From: Lentisphaerae bacterium ADurb.Bin242
GTDB taxonomy: Bacteria; Verrucomicrobiota; Lentisphaeria; Victivallales; UBA1829
Length of the DNA: 58,467 bases
Reading direction: 5' to 3'
Assembly (NCBI GenBank): GCA_002069785.1
Contig: MWCA01000027.1
Coordinates: forward strand, 1-58,467
Numbering within the stretch: the stretch's first letter is position 1; each line of letters begins with the position of its first letter. Shown here piece after piece: positions 35,979 through 45,557 of this stretch. The translations under genes and the position numbers were made by a program. Below the pieces are notes generated by a model, which made no database searches, was not told where the DNA came from, and saw nothing but the letters and a program-made list of their open reading frames with translations.

Positions 35979-38861
35979 TCACTCGTTGCCGGTGGAAACA
36001 TTGGTAGTGGCGCTGTAGGCCATGCCGGGCATGGCGGATATGCCGATGGTGAAATTGAAATAATAGGGCCAGGTCATATCGGAATTGGCGTTTCTCTGTG
36101 CATAGGTGCCGATTCCGGCCACCACATACCAGCAGTGGAAGTCGCGGCGGAGGGAGAGGCTGAGCTGGTTGAACAGGTTGGCGTCGACGTCGTATGACAT
36201 GATGAAATTGCCTTTCAGCCGGTCGTCGATCATGGAGGGGAAGTTGAGTCCCAGCGACAGGAACTGATGCCTCAGGAAATAGGATTTGAAGTAGGAGGTC
36301 GAGTTGATCTGGGACAGGGTGCTTCCCATGGAATAGGCGGTCCGCTGGGCATAGGCGTCGGAATAATAATAGCTTCCGGTCAGGATCCAGTCTTTGGTGA
36401 TTTTATAGGAGAGGGACATGTTGAGCTGGTTGATGAGATTTCCCGAAATGCCGGGGCGTCCGGCGTCTTTATCGCCCTGCATGACGGTTGCGTCATGGTC
36501 GTTGTTCTGTCCGATGTCCAGGAGGAGTTCCGTGGTGAAGAGCAGGTTTTCCGTGGGGGAGAACTTGAGGATGGTTCCCAGGTCGCCGACCTGGTTGAAG
36601 CCGTCCGCCTTTTCGAAATGGAAGTCCCAGTAGTTTTCAAGGGAGATCCATTCATAAAGCACGTCATTCCGCCGGGTCTGCAAACGGTTCTGGAGTCCCA
36701 GCCGGATGAACGCCTGTTTTTCGAGCTGGTCCACTTCGTCGAAATAGTAGATGTTTTTATAGCTGACGGTGGGATCGGGCATATAAACGAGGTTGAAGTA
36801 AGGGACCATGACATGGCGCAGGCCGTCGATCTGAAGGAAGGCGCTCTTGGCGTCCTGCCATGCGCGGTAGATTTTCATATTGCCTTCCAATCCGAGTTCG
36901 AAAGTGAAGCGGTAACGCGCTCCGCCCCGGTCGTCATAGTTGTAGACTTTCAGGGTGGACGGAGGCCAGTTGTCCAGCTGGTCGTCCGCATAGATGCTGT
37001 AGAGCTTGTTCACATCCATGTCCTCTTTCGAGGACTGCGAATACGCGGTGAACCGGGTAATGGCGCGCGGGATCAGGTTGAGGACGTCGAACAATTTGAA
37101 CGGATAGTAGAATGCGTGCAGCGTGTCGAAGCGGAAGGCGCTGTAGTCTTTCGGGTCGGTGAAATAGGGGCCGAACGCCTGCGGGTCCACGTTCACCAGA
37201 TACTCTGCGGCCGCCTGGGTGTTTTTTCCGAAGGCGTTGACGACGGGGATGAGGTCCTGCCGGTTCTCGTCGATGAGAATCTGATTGAAATTGATGTTGG
37301 GATTCTGTTCACGGGAGAATGTGTATTCACGCCAGCTCATTTTGTAGTAACCGGCGGAGGTCTGCCCCTGGTAATAAATGTTCTTGAAAAGCTCCTGGCG
37401 CTGGGCATCCAGGCGGATTTCGGGCAGGCGCTGGAGCATGGTGTCGAAGGAGTTCACTTTCACGACGGTCTGAAGCATGGCGGAAAAACGGTCTCCCTGA
37501 TATTCAAGCGCCGCGAAGGTCGGCGGCTGGATATCGTTGTTGTAACGGCTCTGGAAGTAATCCTGGAGGAAGTTGTAGTCGCTGATCTTGTCGACCTGTC
37601 CCCGGAAATCCAAACGGGGCGTCAAGTGGGTGATGTTGGAAAGTCTCAATTCATAACGGGTGGTCGGAATTTCGAAACGGCTGTGTTTCTGGATCCATTC
37701 CTGTTCGGTGTAGCCGTCCGGGGCGTCGTTCCGCCCGGAGTTCCAGTAATCGTAGGGGTTCCGGTCGTTGATCAGGTAGCCGAAGAATTCCGTTTTGGAC
37801 TTCTTGGTCAGAATGTCGGCCGTTCCGCCGAGTCCGAGTCCCCGCTGTTCATAGTAGTCGACGATGGCGGCCGCGCGGACGATGGCGGGTTCGCTGAGGA
37901 GCTCGAACTCCTTGCTGGTCCGGACATAATTTCCGAAGCGGGAGGAGTTCCCGTACTCGAAGCGGATACCGAACGTATTGGAGTCCGCCGGCTTGTAGAA
38001 TGCGGGAATCCAGAGGATCGGGAGGTCCCAGACCCGGATCAGGTTGTTCAAAGCCAGGACGCTGTGTTCGCCGTGGTCCGGGTTATAGTTGTAAATGCTC
38101 CGGTTGGCCTCCCGCGGCTTGAGGGTCATTTCGGCGGATTCCACTTCGTAGTGGGCGTTGTCGTCCATTTTATATTCGCAAGTAGTCATGCGTGCGCCGA
38201 AGAGCTTGAGAGTGCCGTTCGGGTAGCGGTCCGCCAGGGTGCCCGTGAAATACATGAACCCGGCCTTGATGAAAAAGTTCCGGAACTGGAACGAACCCGT
38301 TTCCAGACTGCCGGAAGCACGTTCGGCCTTCATGTAGGCGCTGTTGGAAATCAGGGTGGCCTTGATTTTCTGGTTCCCGTCCGGGGAGGTTGAAATGCCC
38401 TCGGCCACGATTTTGACCGCGGGGTCTTGAAGATACGCTTCATATTCCGAAGGAGAAACCAGGATGCTCCGGGTGACTCTTGCGGAGAAGATCACGTTTC
38501 CGGCGGCTTCCATATCCTTGGTCAGCAGGTTGATGACCACGGAGTCGGCGGTGATCTGCATGTCTTTCAGACGGATGACGGCATGGCCGCGGGCGATCAG
38601 GTTGGAGCCGATATATTCATACGTATCGGCGCTCATGTCGATATCCTGCGAGGAAATGGAACCCATTTTGGGAAAGGAGGCGGTGGTCTTCATGTCTCCG
38701 ATGATGTTTCCCGGACTGGTCGGAATGGAACCGAAGTCAGTGGTGGCCTGGGCCGCGTGATAGAACTGGCCGTACAACGGAACTCCGCATCCCCAGAAAA
38801 GAAGCGCCGCCAACAGTGCAAGCTTCAACTTTCTCGTTTTTTCCAAACAAGTCCAATGCAC
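35979..38861 (-). CDS. lptD: LptD-like lipopolysaccharide-assembly outer-membrane protein
   Basis: A 960-residue predicted outer-membrane protein. It starts at a GTG (38861) with an uncleaved or lipoprotein-like leader (KLALLAALLFWGCGVPLYGQ). Residues about 70-200 carry the OstA/LptA-like beta-jellyroll (QDIDMSADTYEYIGSNLIARG, ITADSVVINLLTKDMEAAGN), and the rest is a long beta-barrel with alternating aromatic strands, ending in the short hydrophobic strands of an outer-membrane protein. LptD inserts lipopolysaccharide in the outer leaflet. A perfect TATAAT lies at 38882-38877 on the minus strand, which leaves a leader of only about ten bases and makes the TTG at 38846 an alternative start. 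Confidence 0.8.
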   Translation of the reverse strand: MHWTCLEKTRKLKLALLAALLFWGCGVPLYGQFYHAAQATTDFGSIPTSPGNIIGDMKTTASFPKMGSISSQDIDMSADTYEYIGSNLIARGHAVIRLKDMQITADSVVINLLTKDMEAAGNVIFSARVTRSILVSPSEYEAYLQDPAVKIVAEGISTSPDGNQKIKATLISNSAYMKAERASGSLETGSFQFRNFFIKAGFMYFTGTLADRYPNGTLKLFGARMTTCEYKMDDNAHYEVESAEMTLKPREANRSIYNYNPDHGEHSVLALNNLIRVWDLPILWIPAFYKPADSNTFGIRFEYGNSSRFGNYVRTSKEFELLSEPAIVRAAAIVDYYEQRGLGLGGTADILTKKSKTEFFGYLINDRNPYDYWNSGRNDAPDGYTEQEWIQKHSRFEIPTTRYELRLSNITHLTPRLDFRGQVDKISDYNFLQDYFQSRYNNDIQPPTFAALEYQGDRFSAMLQTVVKVNSFDTMLQRLPEIRLDAQRQELFKNIYYQGQTSAGYYKMSWREYTFSREQNPNINFNQILIDENRQDLIPVVNAFGKNTQAAAEYLVNVDPQAFGPYFTDPKDYSAFRFDTLHAFYYPFKLFDVLNLIPRAITRFTAYSQSSKEDMDVNKLYSIYADDQLDNWPPSTLKVYNYDDRGGARYRFTFELGLEGNMKIYRAWQDAKSAFLQIDGLRHVMVPYFNLVYMPDPTVSYKNIYYFDEVDQLEKQAFIRLGLQNRLQTRRNDVLYEWISLENYWDFHFEKADGFNQVGDLGTILKFSPTENLLFTTELLLDIGQNNDHDATVMQGDKDAGRPGISGNLINQLNMSLSYKITKDWILTGSYYYSDAYAQRTAYSMGSTLSQINSTSYFKSYFLRHQFLSLGLNFPSMIDDRLKGNFIMSYDVDANLFNQLSLSLRRDFHCWYVVAGIGTYAQRNANSDMTWPYYFNFTIGISAMPGMAYSATTNVSTGNE

Positions 38862-38941
38862 GTTTCACCCAACCCGATTATATCGATGAAAAACAGTTAT
38901 TCAGAAGGTCAATTTAATTCATGGAAGGAATGTTTTCAAGA

Positions 38942-39079
38942 TGAATTCAAAAGAAACAGTCATTTTGTGAAAAGAAAAACAATGGAAAATGCGTGGAAAT
39001 GAATACGGGAAAAGCGGATTTTCCTGAAAATTACATTTTTGTCAGAGTTTCGCGTTTCCGTTTTTCCGGCGCACCGGAA
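38942..39079. repeat. 138-bp direct repeat, copy A (left boundary of the island)
   Basis: Matches 47840-47977 over 138 bases without gaps; the first 68 bases are identical and I count six mismatches in all (39010, 39050, 39055, 39058, 39060, 39061). The copies are in the same orientation and 8,898 bp apart. Copy A ends with the left arm of a 13-bp hairpin whose right arm is present only next to copy B. No open frame within it looks coding. Confidence 0.92.
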
Positions 39080-39235
39080 GTTCCGGGCATTGCTATAAAA
39101 ATGAGACTTTTCTGATTTCAGGGGTACATTCTTTCATGGTTTGCCTCCTGCTTTTTGAGCTTCGAACTCGCTCTGTTTTACGGCTGATATAGACCGCGTA
39201 TTTTCAGGAGGCAACCCTTTTTTATTTTTCGGGAA
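39080..39235 (-). mobile_element. Possible insertion-element remnant beside the island boundary
   Basis: A stretch between repeat copy A and the first island gene. TTGCCTCCTG (39141-39150) and CAGGAGGCAA (39205-39214) form a perfect 10-bp inverted repeat, 54 bases apart. On the minus strand AGGAGG (in the right-hand arm's partner, 39149-39144) sits seven bases before an ATG at 39136, which opens a 14-codon frame MKECTPEIRKVSFL and then a stop. A strong ribosome site in front of a frame that stops at once is what the 5' end of a broken transposase gene could look like. No transposase domain remains, so the call is weak. A tRNA was considered and rejected. Confidence 0.3.
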
Positions 39236-39259
39236 ACGCACCTGTTGCCTCTGCGTCTC

Positions 39260-40591
39260 TCATAATATCTTGGGGCGGGGCAGGTCATTGTTTGAGCGGT
39301 GCAGCGTCATGTCAAAAAAACAAGGGTAAAAAAACTTGGTCGTCGCGGTTTCCGTCCGGCTGTCGCGCACGTAGAGTTCAAGGTGTTCCGCCCGGCCCGG
39401 CTGGATCGAGGCATACACGTTTCCGGAATTCACGGACAGCGGCGGAGACTGCCAGACGGATTTGCCGTCGAGACGGATCTCAAATATTCCCGATGTTTCG
39501 TTGCGGTCGGCGAGACGGTTCAATCCGCATCCGAAGTCGAATCTTCGGAACACCCCGGACGGAATACGATACCGGACAAAGGCGAAGCGGGGGAAGGCGT
39601 GTCCTGGAAACATCTCCGGCAGTAGCGCGATTCCGGGGCGAGCGCCGTCTCCGGCATCAAGCGGAATTGGCTCGTCCCATTTTTTCCCCGGCATGACGCT
39701 ACGCTGCGGCAGAAAATTGAACATCCCGTCGCAAAGATAATCCTCCGGTTCAAGCTCAAGCAGACTTACCGAGTCCGGTCCTTTTTTTTTGCCTTCAAAC
39801 AGCGCATAAAGCGTATAAAGCAGATCGGCCATGATGTCGGTGCATTCTCCGACCGTTCGCGAAGCGTAAACGGCGGCTTCGGCAAAGTCATTTTTCAGTA
39901 TGGCGTTCATTATCGGGACGATGGTTTTTGTGCTGTGAGATTTCAAAACCGCTAGTTTTTGGACGAAACGCCAGACGGTTTCCGACTCGTCGTCGCCGAG
40001 GCATTGCGCCGAATAGGAGTGTTCCGGATAAGACACCAGCGAGTTGTTTTCCATCGGCGAGTGAAAGAGACTGGACTGCCCTTCCTGCTGAAAAAGCGCC
40101 GACAGCATCTTGGGATCCGCCACGTGCGCCGCCTGACCGCATTCGCCGATCATGTGAGAAAGTATTCCGGTGAACTTGACGGCGCGTTCGTGTCTGCCGG
40201 AGCGCATTTCGGACAGAACGCGCGAAATCAGATATCCGGCCGCGGCGGTCAATTGTTGACATGTCCGGGCCGGTTGAAGCATATAATGCCCCATTTTCAT
40301 CTCGCCGTCTTCGGGAAGAAAAACATAGTCCCGCCAATCCGGGTACTTTTCCAGATATTGCGGCGAAGAATTTTCGCCCAGCCAGAAAATGTCGGAAAAA
40401 TTCGCCGCGTTCTCCAGCAATTCGCGATATTCCGCCCAATATTTTCCGACGGGTTCCGGCAAAAAGGCAATTGCATTGCCGGCAATCCAACTGTGACATA
40501 CTCCATTCATAGAAATGATTTCTTTCTGCTTTGCCGCGTCCGGTACGCGACGAAACAAATTCATCACGCCTCGGCCGTGGCTTCTTGTCAT
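39260..40591 (-). CDS. Island protein with C-terminal NPCBM-like carbohydrate-binding domain
   Basis: A 443-residue protein. Its ATG at 40591 overlaps the stop of the 1,437-residue protein by one base (TAATG); a second ATG at 40564 with GAGG before it is an alternative. Residues about 10-260 are mainly alpha-helical and histidine-rich (MNGVCHSWIAG, MIGECGQAAHV, HSTKTIVPIM), in a pattern slightly reminiscent of zinc-dependent phospholipase C/S1 nuclease folds; I do not claim that. Residues about 300-430 (VFRRFDFGCGLNRLADRN, GIFEIRLDGKSVWQSPPL) resemble an NPCBM-type sandwich. No signal peptide was recognised. Last gene of cassette 2. Function unknown. Confidence 0.6.
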   Translation of the reverse strand: MTRSHGRGVMNLFRRVPDAAKQKEIISMNGVCHSWIAGNAIAFLPEPVGKYWAEYRELLENAANFSDIFWLGENSSPQYLEKYPDWRDYVFLPEDGEMKMGHYMLQPARTCQQLTAAAGYLISRVLSEMRSGRHERAVKFTGILSHMIGECGQAAHVADPKMLSALFQQEGQSSLFHSPMENNSLVSYPEHSYSAQCLGDDESETVWRFVQKLAVLKSHSTKTIVPIMNAILKNDFAEAAVYASRTVGECTDIMADLLYTLYALFEGKKKGPDSVSLLELEPEDYLCDGMFNFLPQRSVMPGKKWDEPIPLDAGDGARPGIALLPEMFPGHAFPRFAFVRYRIPSGVFRRFDFGCGLNRLADRNETSGIFEIRLDGKSVWQSPPLSVNSGNVYASIQPGRAEHLELYVRDSRTETATTKFFYPCFFDMTLHRSNNDLPRPKIL

Positions 40592-43500
40592 TATTTCTGA
40601 GGTATTACTTCTATCGCGTTGCACAATCTGGCACTGGGGGCGCTACCATCTATATTGTACAGTCTGATATCAAGCGTGCCATCGGTCACGTCGGCATCGG
40701 TTTCGAAAACATGCGCCTGATTGAAATCCTTCGATATGGCGAAGAAATCCTTTTGGGCGAACAATGTTTTGTTCTGCACTGTGCAGTTAAGCACGGTACG
40801 TCCCTTGGCAAATCCGGTCGGATAACCGACTTTCATATAGAGTTTCACCTTGTATTTCCCGTTCGGAAGTTCGAATTTGTATCCGGGGCAGTTCCATGCC
40901 TCGCTCCGGAACACTTCTGGAATGTCGGTTCCGTAAAGTTTCGAATTTGACGGACGCGCGGCGTTCTGACTTCCCGGCAGCGCGCCGAATTTATTGCTTT
41001 TGCCGTTGTATATGCGATCCGGGCAGAACAGCCTTCCGTCGGCGACACGGACATATTCGGTCGAGCCGCAGTTCAGGGCAAAACGCCCGGTTTTTGCCAT
41101 ATCCGTCTCCTCCTTGAGCAATTCGAGCGAACCGCTTTTATTCATACTTTCGCGAATCGGAAGCAGGAAAAGCAGCCGGTGCGCCTCGGCGTAAGCACCT
41201 TTATCCATGACTTTTACGGCTTCCTTCACCAAGCCTTGCTCAAAAGCGACATTCTGTCCGAGTTTCTTCAGCGTTTCCAGAGCCGCATTTACATCGGCAA
41301 CGCGTTTGGCATAGTAAGCGCGTCCGGACGGAGAGATTTTCGTCGAAACGCACTTGACTACGCTATCTTTCGCCCCGGTGATCAAAAACGAACGAAGTTC
41401 AAACGGCTTCAAATTTATGACGTCGCCATTGAGCAGCTTACCGTCTGAAAGGTCTTTGTAACTCATCGACGAGGGAATCCCGCCAAGCGTCGCAGTACAA
41501 TCGAACGCCATAATATTTACTGCATAAAAATAGGTCCCTTCCGGCGTCTGCAGATAACGTACTGCTACCGGATCAAGTACTGCCGGCGCCATATTGAAAT
41601 GTTTGCGCGGCAAGGCGCGGTAGGCGCTTGCGAATTCCCGCGTTTCCCGATCACGTCCCCAGCTGCCGAGCGGCTGTCCTCCATGAGAATAGGTCAAGAC
41701 ATCACCTATAGCCATGCAGAACGCCGGTTCTTTCAGAAAATACCGGCCATACGGTTTGACGTCTGCGCTCTGGAAGTGATTTTTATACTTTTCCGACATC
41801 AGTGGACTGATTCGTTGCTCGAAGTAGGCAAGGTAATTTGTCGCATAATCGAAATTCTTCCCGATAATATTGACAATATTGTCTGCGTTGTATACCCGGT
41901 CTTCGTAATCGCTTTCCGGTTTCCCGCTCCAGCTGTGGTGTCTGGAAATGGTTTGATTGCGTGTCAGTTTCAGTGGAACGCCGGCTTTTTGCAAGGCATC
42001 GATATCCAATCCGCGTTCAACATAAAAAATATTTTTGCTGTCGGACTTGTCACTGCCCGGTCCTGGCATTACCAAGTTGATGTACAGTTTTACTCCCGGC
42101 TTAATTTTTTCTAACTCTTTTCTTGCCCGTAGAATGAACTTGGTGGAAACATCGGCACGCCACTTCAACCAATCGGCGCGCTTTTCGCCGGTTAGAAACG
42201 AGTAAGCACGGTCGCGCGGCACGGTTATACCAGTTTCCTTCTCAAATTTTTTCAACGTATATTCGCCGTATCCGCGATCAAGGCTTTCCCATGCAAACAG
42301 TCCCCATGAATCTATTCCGTCAAAGGCAGGAGAATCCGCCAGCAGTCGCACGACGTTGGCGAGGTGTTCAATAATCAGCTTCTGAGCCTCTTCATTGGCT
42401 ATGTTAGGGATGTGATCCCAGAAGGACAACGCCGGCTTTCCGTCCTTGTCCATCATGATCAATCCGCGTCCGATATTTTCATTGACATTCATTTTCGGAG
42501 AGAACTCAGGGATTGACCAAAGGTTGTTGTTTCCGATGAATTTCATATTACGCCGGGCCAGCGCGTCCGCCACATAAGAGTAATCACTGTATGGATACAA
42601 AGTCGTCGTTGGCACACCTTCGACAGATATCATGGTGTAACTGTAACGCAGCACAGGCATCGCCAAAAGGTTTTGCCCGGTGTAGTCAAGGTAATCCAGA
42701 ATATTGTCTGTGTGGAACGTCGATCCGCGCCATTCCTCGTCCAATTCCGGCAGGCTGGTGACGGTGGTCTGATCCTCGTCCCAGTGTCCGACGACGCGAC
42801 CGGGGAAATCGGCCGGGGCGTTTACCGCCAGACGCGGCAGTCCGCCCTCAATCTCCCTGACCCGGACGGCAGCGACGGCGGCGGGATAATCCTTTATCAT
42901 TGTCCTCGCCTCAAAGAGATATTCGTCGGTCATCGGATAAAAGATATATTCGGTGGTTTGCATCCGATTGGTTTCGGGGTATTCGTTGCCGGATTGCACG
43001 CCACCCTGAAGCTGGTCGCGGTTGAGATTTTGTACGGACTTCTTGTACATATAGAGTCCCATTGAGCGCGGCTTGTCATCCGGCCAGTCGATTTCGAGCA
43101 CGTAAGGCTTTCCTTTTTTGAAATCTTTTCCAAAATTGATTTCAAATGAAATTTTGTCGAAAATAAATTTACCGGCTTCGAGATAATTTCCGATTGCCAC
43201 TTTCCTGTCGGCGATTTCGCCGATGTGCAAAATGGATTTATCGTCGGTGCGAAGTTGTTTTTCAAAAATCAGCCTGCCTTTTTTGTAATCCTCCGCAACG
43301 GCTTTTTTGCGTTCAGGCACGGAGTGTCCGACGATGTCGAAGGAGCGGACAAAAGCGTTGTTGACCCGGCAGACGAGCAAATATTCGCCGTTGGGGAGAG
43401 TCAGTCCGTCAAGGATGAAACTCACCGGAGACGCGACGACAATCTCGTCGCTCTTTTTGGCGACGACCTTACCGGAAAGCTTTTCCGAAAGAACGCATTC

Positions 43501-44904
43501 GATTTTTACCTTTTGGGGCTTGGCGGCAAGCGTATTTGGCTTCGGGTACATGTAATGATTGGCCGGAGCGAGCATGAGCGGGAGTTTGTCGCCGGGCTTT
43601 GACACAGTTCGGCGAAACATAACCATATCAATCGGCATTACTTTTCTATATTCCAAACCGACCTCTTCCGAAGACAGCGCCCTGTTGTATATTTTCAGAG
43701 CGTCAATGGCTGCTTCTCCGGTGGTCGGAAGAACCAGCTTTGAAATATTTTTTAGCGCAAAATTGTTTATGCCCACGCTGTCAAGATCGCTCCGCCAACG
43801 CATACCGGCCAAGTACGGCATCGAATTGTAATACAATCTCGCCACTCCTCCCCGCTCCCAAGTTACGACGACATGAACCCAGTCGTTCTCTCTCAGAAGC
43901 CGACGTACCCGTCGACTGATTCCGCTGTCGACGAACCCGGCTCCGATTCCCTGCCCGTCCGCGCTGACATTGATTATGGATTTGCCTTGGGCGTTGGCAA
44001 GCCGGACAAATTCGTGTCGATGCTCTCCCTTTTTCGGACTTTCGCCCCAGCTTGTCGGGCAGAACCAGAAAGAGATGCTTCCTTCGGGCATATCCATCGC
44101 CGGGAATTCGTAAGCCAGGTCGCGTCGGGATTGAGCTGGACCAAGCGCCTTTCCTTCAATTCCACCATCAATGCAGGTTTGCTGCATATTGGGAGCAACT
44201 TTTGCACCTTTTACCGTCAATGACGTGTCGGAATCGAAATTCGCGTTTATTATCGGCTCTGTCTCCTCTTTGCCGTAGCCAATTTCCGGAAGTTTTCGGA
44301 TTTTGATATTCCTCACAAGAAAACTGGTCTCCCAACTGTTGAAACAAATATTCTTGATCTCGCCGAACTCCACCGGGGTGGCGGCGAGCGTCGATCCGTC
44401 GACCATGACGATCGCACCGGTGCGGTTGACGATCAATTTCCATTGGTTGAAATCGCCATCCGCTCCGGAGTGCAGCTTTATATGGGAAGCGCGAAGCGAA
44501 TCGTTGTAGACTTTCGACGTGACTTCTCCGGTGCGAACATGTATGCCCTCGCCGTGTGTATATAACCGCAAATAGCTTTTGGTTCCGGTGACAATCACTC
44601 CGTAATGTCCTTCCACCGGTTCCTTGATCTGGCTGGTCTGAAAAGTCAGTTCGAATGGCGGCTGCGGCACTTTGACGATAACGGCCATTGGCTGTTTATC
44701 CCGTCCCGGACCTGCTTTCAGCAACAAACGGTCGCCAACGGCGGAAACAGTCGACCGCTTGGTCATGACGTCCTCTGGCGGCAGTTGCGGAAAGTTGCTT
44801 TGGAATACAATGTCCGTTTCCGTGGCTCTGACCGCAGTGACGGAAGCGGCACAAAACAGCAATGCTACCATGAATTTTAAGACAAAAAGACTACAGTGTG
44901 TCAT
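40591..44904 (-). CDS. Giant secreted LamG / glycosidase-like barrel / malectin protein
   Basis: A 1,437-residue exported protein with a signal peptide (FMVALLFCAASVTAVRA). Residues about 30-210 are a LamG/concanavalin-like sandwich (FNQWKLIVNRTGAIVMVDGS), and about 220-430 a second LamG-type domain (GSISFWFCPTSWGES, DWVHVVVTWERGGVARLYYN). A middle region around residues 750-1100 resembles a TIM-barrel of glycoside-hydrolase type with an acidic candidate in FDGIDSWGLFAWESLDRGYGEY. The C-terminal part, about 1300-1437, fits malectin (FALNCGSTEYVRVADGRLF, GKYKVKLYMKVGYPTG, LDIRLYNIDG). It is likely a carbohydrate-active enzyme or large binding protein at the cell surface. Lower GC than neighbours outside the island. 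Confidence 0.7.
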   Translation of the reverse strand: MTHCSLFVLKFMVALLFCAASVTAVRATETDIVFQSNFPQLPPEDVMTKRSTVSAVGDRLLLKAGPGRDKQPMAVIVKVPQPPFELTFQTSQIKEPVEGHYGVIVTGTKSYLRLYTHGEGIHVRTGEVTSKVYNDSLRASHIKLHSGADGDFNQWKLIVNRTGAIVMVDGSTLAATPVEFGEIKNICFNSWETSFLVRNIKIRKLPEIGYGKEETEPIINANFDSDTSLTVKGAKVAPNMQQTCIDGGIEGKALGPAQSRRDLAYEFPAMDMPEGSISFWFCPTSWGESPKKGEHRHEFVRLANAQGKSIINVSADGQGIGAGFVDSGISRRVRRLLRENDWVHVVVTWERGGVARLYYNSMPYLAGMRWRSDLDSVGINNFALKNISKLVLPTTGEAAIDALKIYNRALSSEEVGLEYRKVMPIDMVMFRRTVSKPGDKLPLMLAPANHYMYPKPNTLAAKPQKVKIECVLSEKLSGKVVAKKSDEIVVASPVSFILDGLTLPNGEYLLVCRVNNAFVRSFDIVGHSVPERKKAVAEDYKKGRLIFEKQLRTDDKSILHIGEIADRKVAIGNYLEAGKFIFDKISFEINFGKDFKKGKPYVLEIDWPDDKPRSMGLYMYKKSVQNLNRDQLQGGVQSGNEYPETNRMQTTEYIFYPMTDEYLFEARTMIKDYPAAVAAVRVREIEGGLPRLAVNAPADFPGRVVGHWDEDQTTVTSLPELDEEWRGSTFHTDNILDYLDYTGQNLLAMPVLRYSYTMISVEGVPTTTLYPYSDYSYVADALARRNMKFIGNNNLWSIPEFSPKMNVNENIGRGLIMMDKDGKPALSFWDHIPNIANEEAQKLIIEHLANVVRLLADSPAFDGIDSWGLFAWESLDRGYGEYTLKKFEKETGITVPRDRAYSFLTGEKRADWLKWRADVSTKFILRARKELEKIKPGVKLYINLVMPGPGSDKSDSKNIFYVERGLDIDALQKAGVPLKLTRNQTISRHHSWSGKPESDYEDRVYNADNIVNIIGKNFDYATNYLAYFEQRISPLMSEKYKNHFQSADVKPYGRYFLKEPAFCMAIGDVLTYSHGGQPLGSWGRDRETREFASAYRALPRKHFNMAPAVLDPVAVRYLQTPEGTYFYAVNIMAFDCTATLGGIPSSMSYKDLSDGKLLNGDVINLKPFELRSFLITGAKDSVVKCVSTKISPSGRAYYAKRVADVNAALETLKKLGQNVAFEQGLVKEAVKVMDKGAYAEAHRLLFLLPIRESMNKSGSLELLKEETDMAKTGRFALNCGSTEYVRVADGRLFCPDRIYNGKSNKFGALPGSQNAARPSNSKLYGTDIPEVFRSEAWNCPGYKFELPNGKYKVKLYMKVGYPTGFAKGRTVLNCTVQNKTLFAQKDFFAISKDFNQAHVFETDADVTDGTLDIRLYNIDGSAPSARLCNAIEVIPQK

Positions 44905-44948
44905 AAAAGCACCTTCTGTTTTTTAAAAATTTCAGCTAAAAACCTATT

Positions 44949-45557
44949 TTATTTAGCGAAAAGATCGGCTTTAATATCCTTGCCGTCACATTTTACAATG
45001 ATATTTTTGATTTCAAAAGCGACAGCAGCTCCGCGAATCGAAAGTTTTTGCAACGCTCCGATGTCGCCCGCTCCGGATACGACCTCCTTGCCGGAGATGA
45101 AAAACTTGACATTTCCGTCGGCGTAAATCAATTTGACCTCGGAAAAGGCCGTATCTTCTCCGACCGGCAAGGCTTCTTTCAGCATGGAAGTTTTGCGTTT
45201 GCCATCTTTTTGGAAAAGTATCATATCCGTCCGCCCTCCGGCGAAACGAATCCAAAGCGAGCCTTTTTCGCCAGTAAACTCAAAATGTATCGCCCGCTCC
45301 GAAGCTGTCGCATTTTCGCCCCATGCTCTGACCGATGCGGTTGTTTCGAGCGATTTGACGTTGTCGAGCGGCAGATCGATAGACGCGGCGCCTCTGGGAT
45401 TTTTCATCCTGACCACGCCGTTATCCTTGAAAATGAAAGCTTTTTCGTCGCTGAACTTGAATTTAACCGGAGCGTCCCCGGCCCCGAAAGCGGAGAAAAC
45501 ACAAAGCGAAACGATGGAAGCCGCCGCCCATTTTGAAAACTCGTGCAAGATAAACAT
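44949..45557 (-). CDS. Secreted beta-sandwich protein (LamG/DUF1080-like), island
   Basis: A 202-residue exported protein starting at 45557 (AGGAGA upstream) with a hydrophobic leader (FSKWAAASIVSLCVFSAFGAG). The remainder is beta-rich, with FEFTGEKGSLWIRFAGGRTD and VKFFISGKEVVSGAGD in a pattern like the LamG or 3-keto-glucoside hydrolase (DUF1080) fold that recognises or cleaves glycans. No catalytic signature is visible. It is 44 bp upstream of the 1,437-residue gene. A role as a small substrate-binding partner of that protein is an inference. Confidence 0.6.
   Translation of the reverse strand: MFILHEFSKWAAASIVSLCVFSAFGAGDAPVKFKFSDEKAFIFKDNGVVRMKNPRGAASIDLPLDNVKSLETTASVRAWGENATASERAIHFEFTGEKGSLWIRFAGGRTDMILFQKDGKRKTSMLKEALPVGEDTAFSEVKLIYADGNVKFFISGKEVVSGAGDIGALQKLSIRGAAVAFEIKNIIVKCDGKDIKADLFAK

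Noticed and set aside
36267..38393. A 708-codon plus-strand open frame
   Set aside because: Antisense to the LptD-like barrel; only valine/glycine-rich text without motif.
39143..39213. tRNA-like candidate with GCCTCCT/AGGAGGC acceptor-like arms and a TTCGAA core
   Set aside because: The T-arm has a nine-base loop, no coherent anticodon arm forms, and the right side lacks a proper CCA-adjacent end; an inverted repeat of a mobile remnant fits better.
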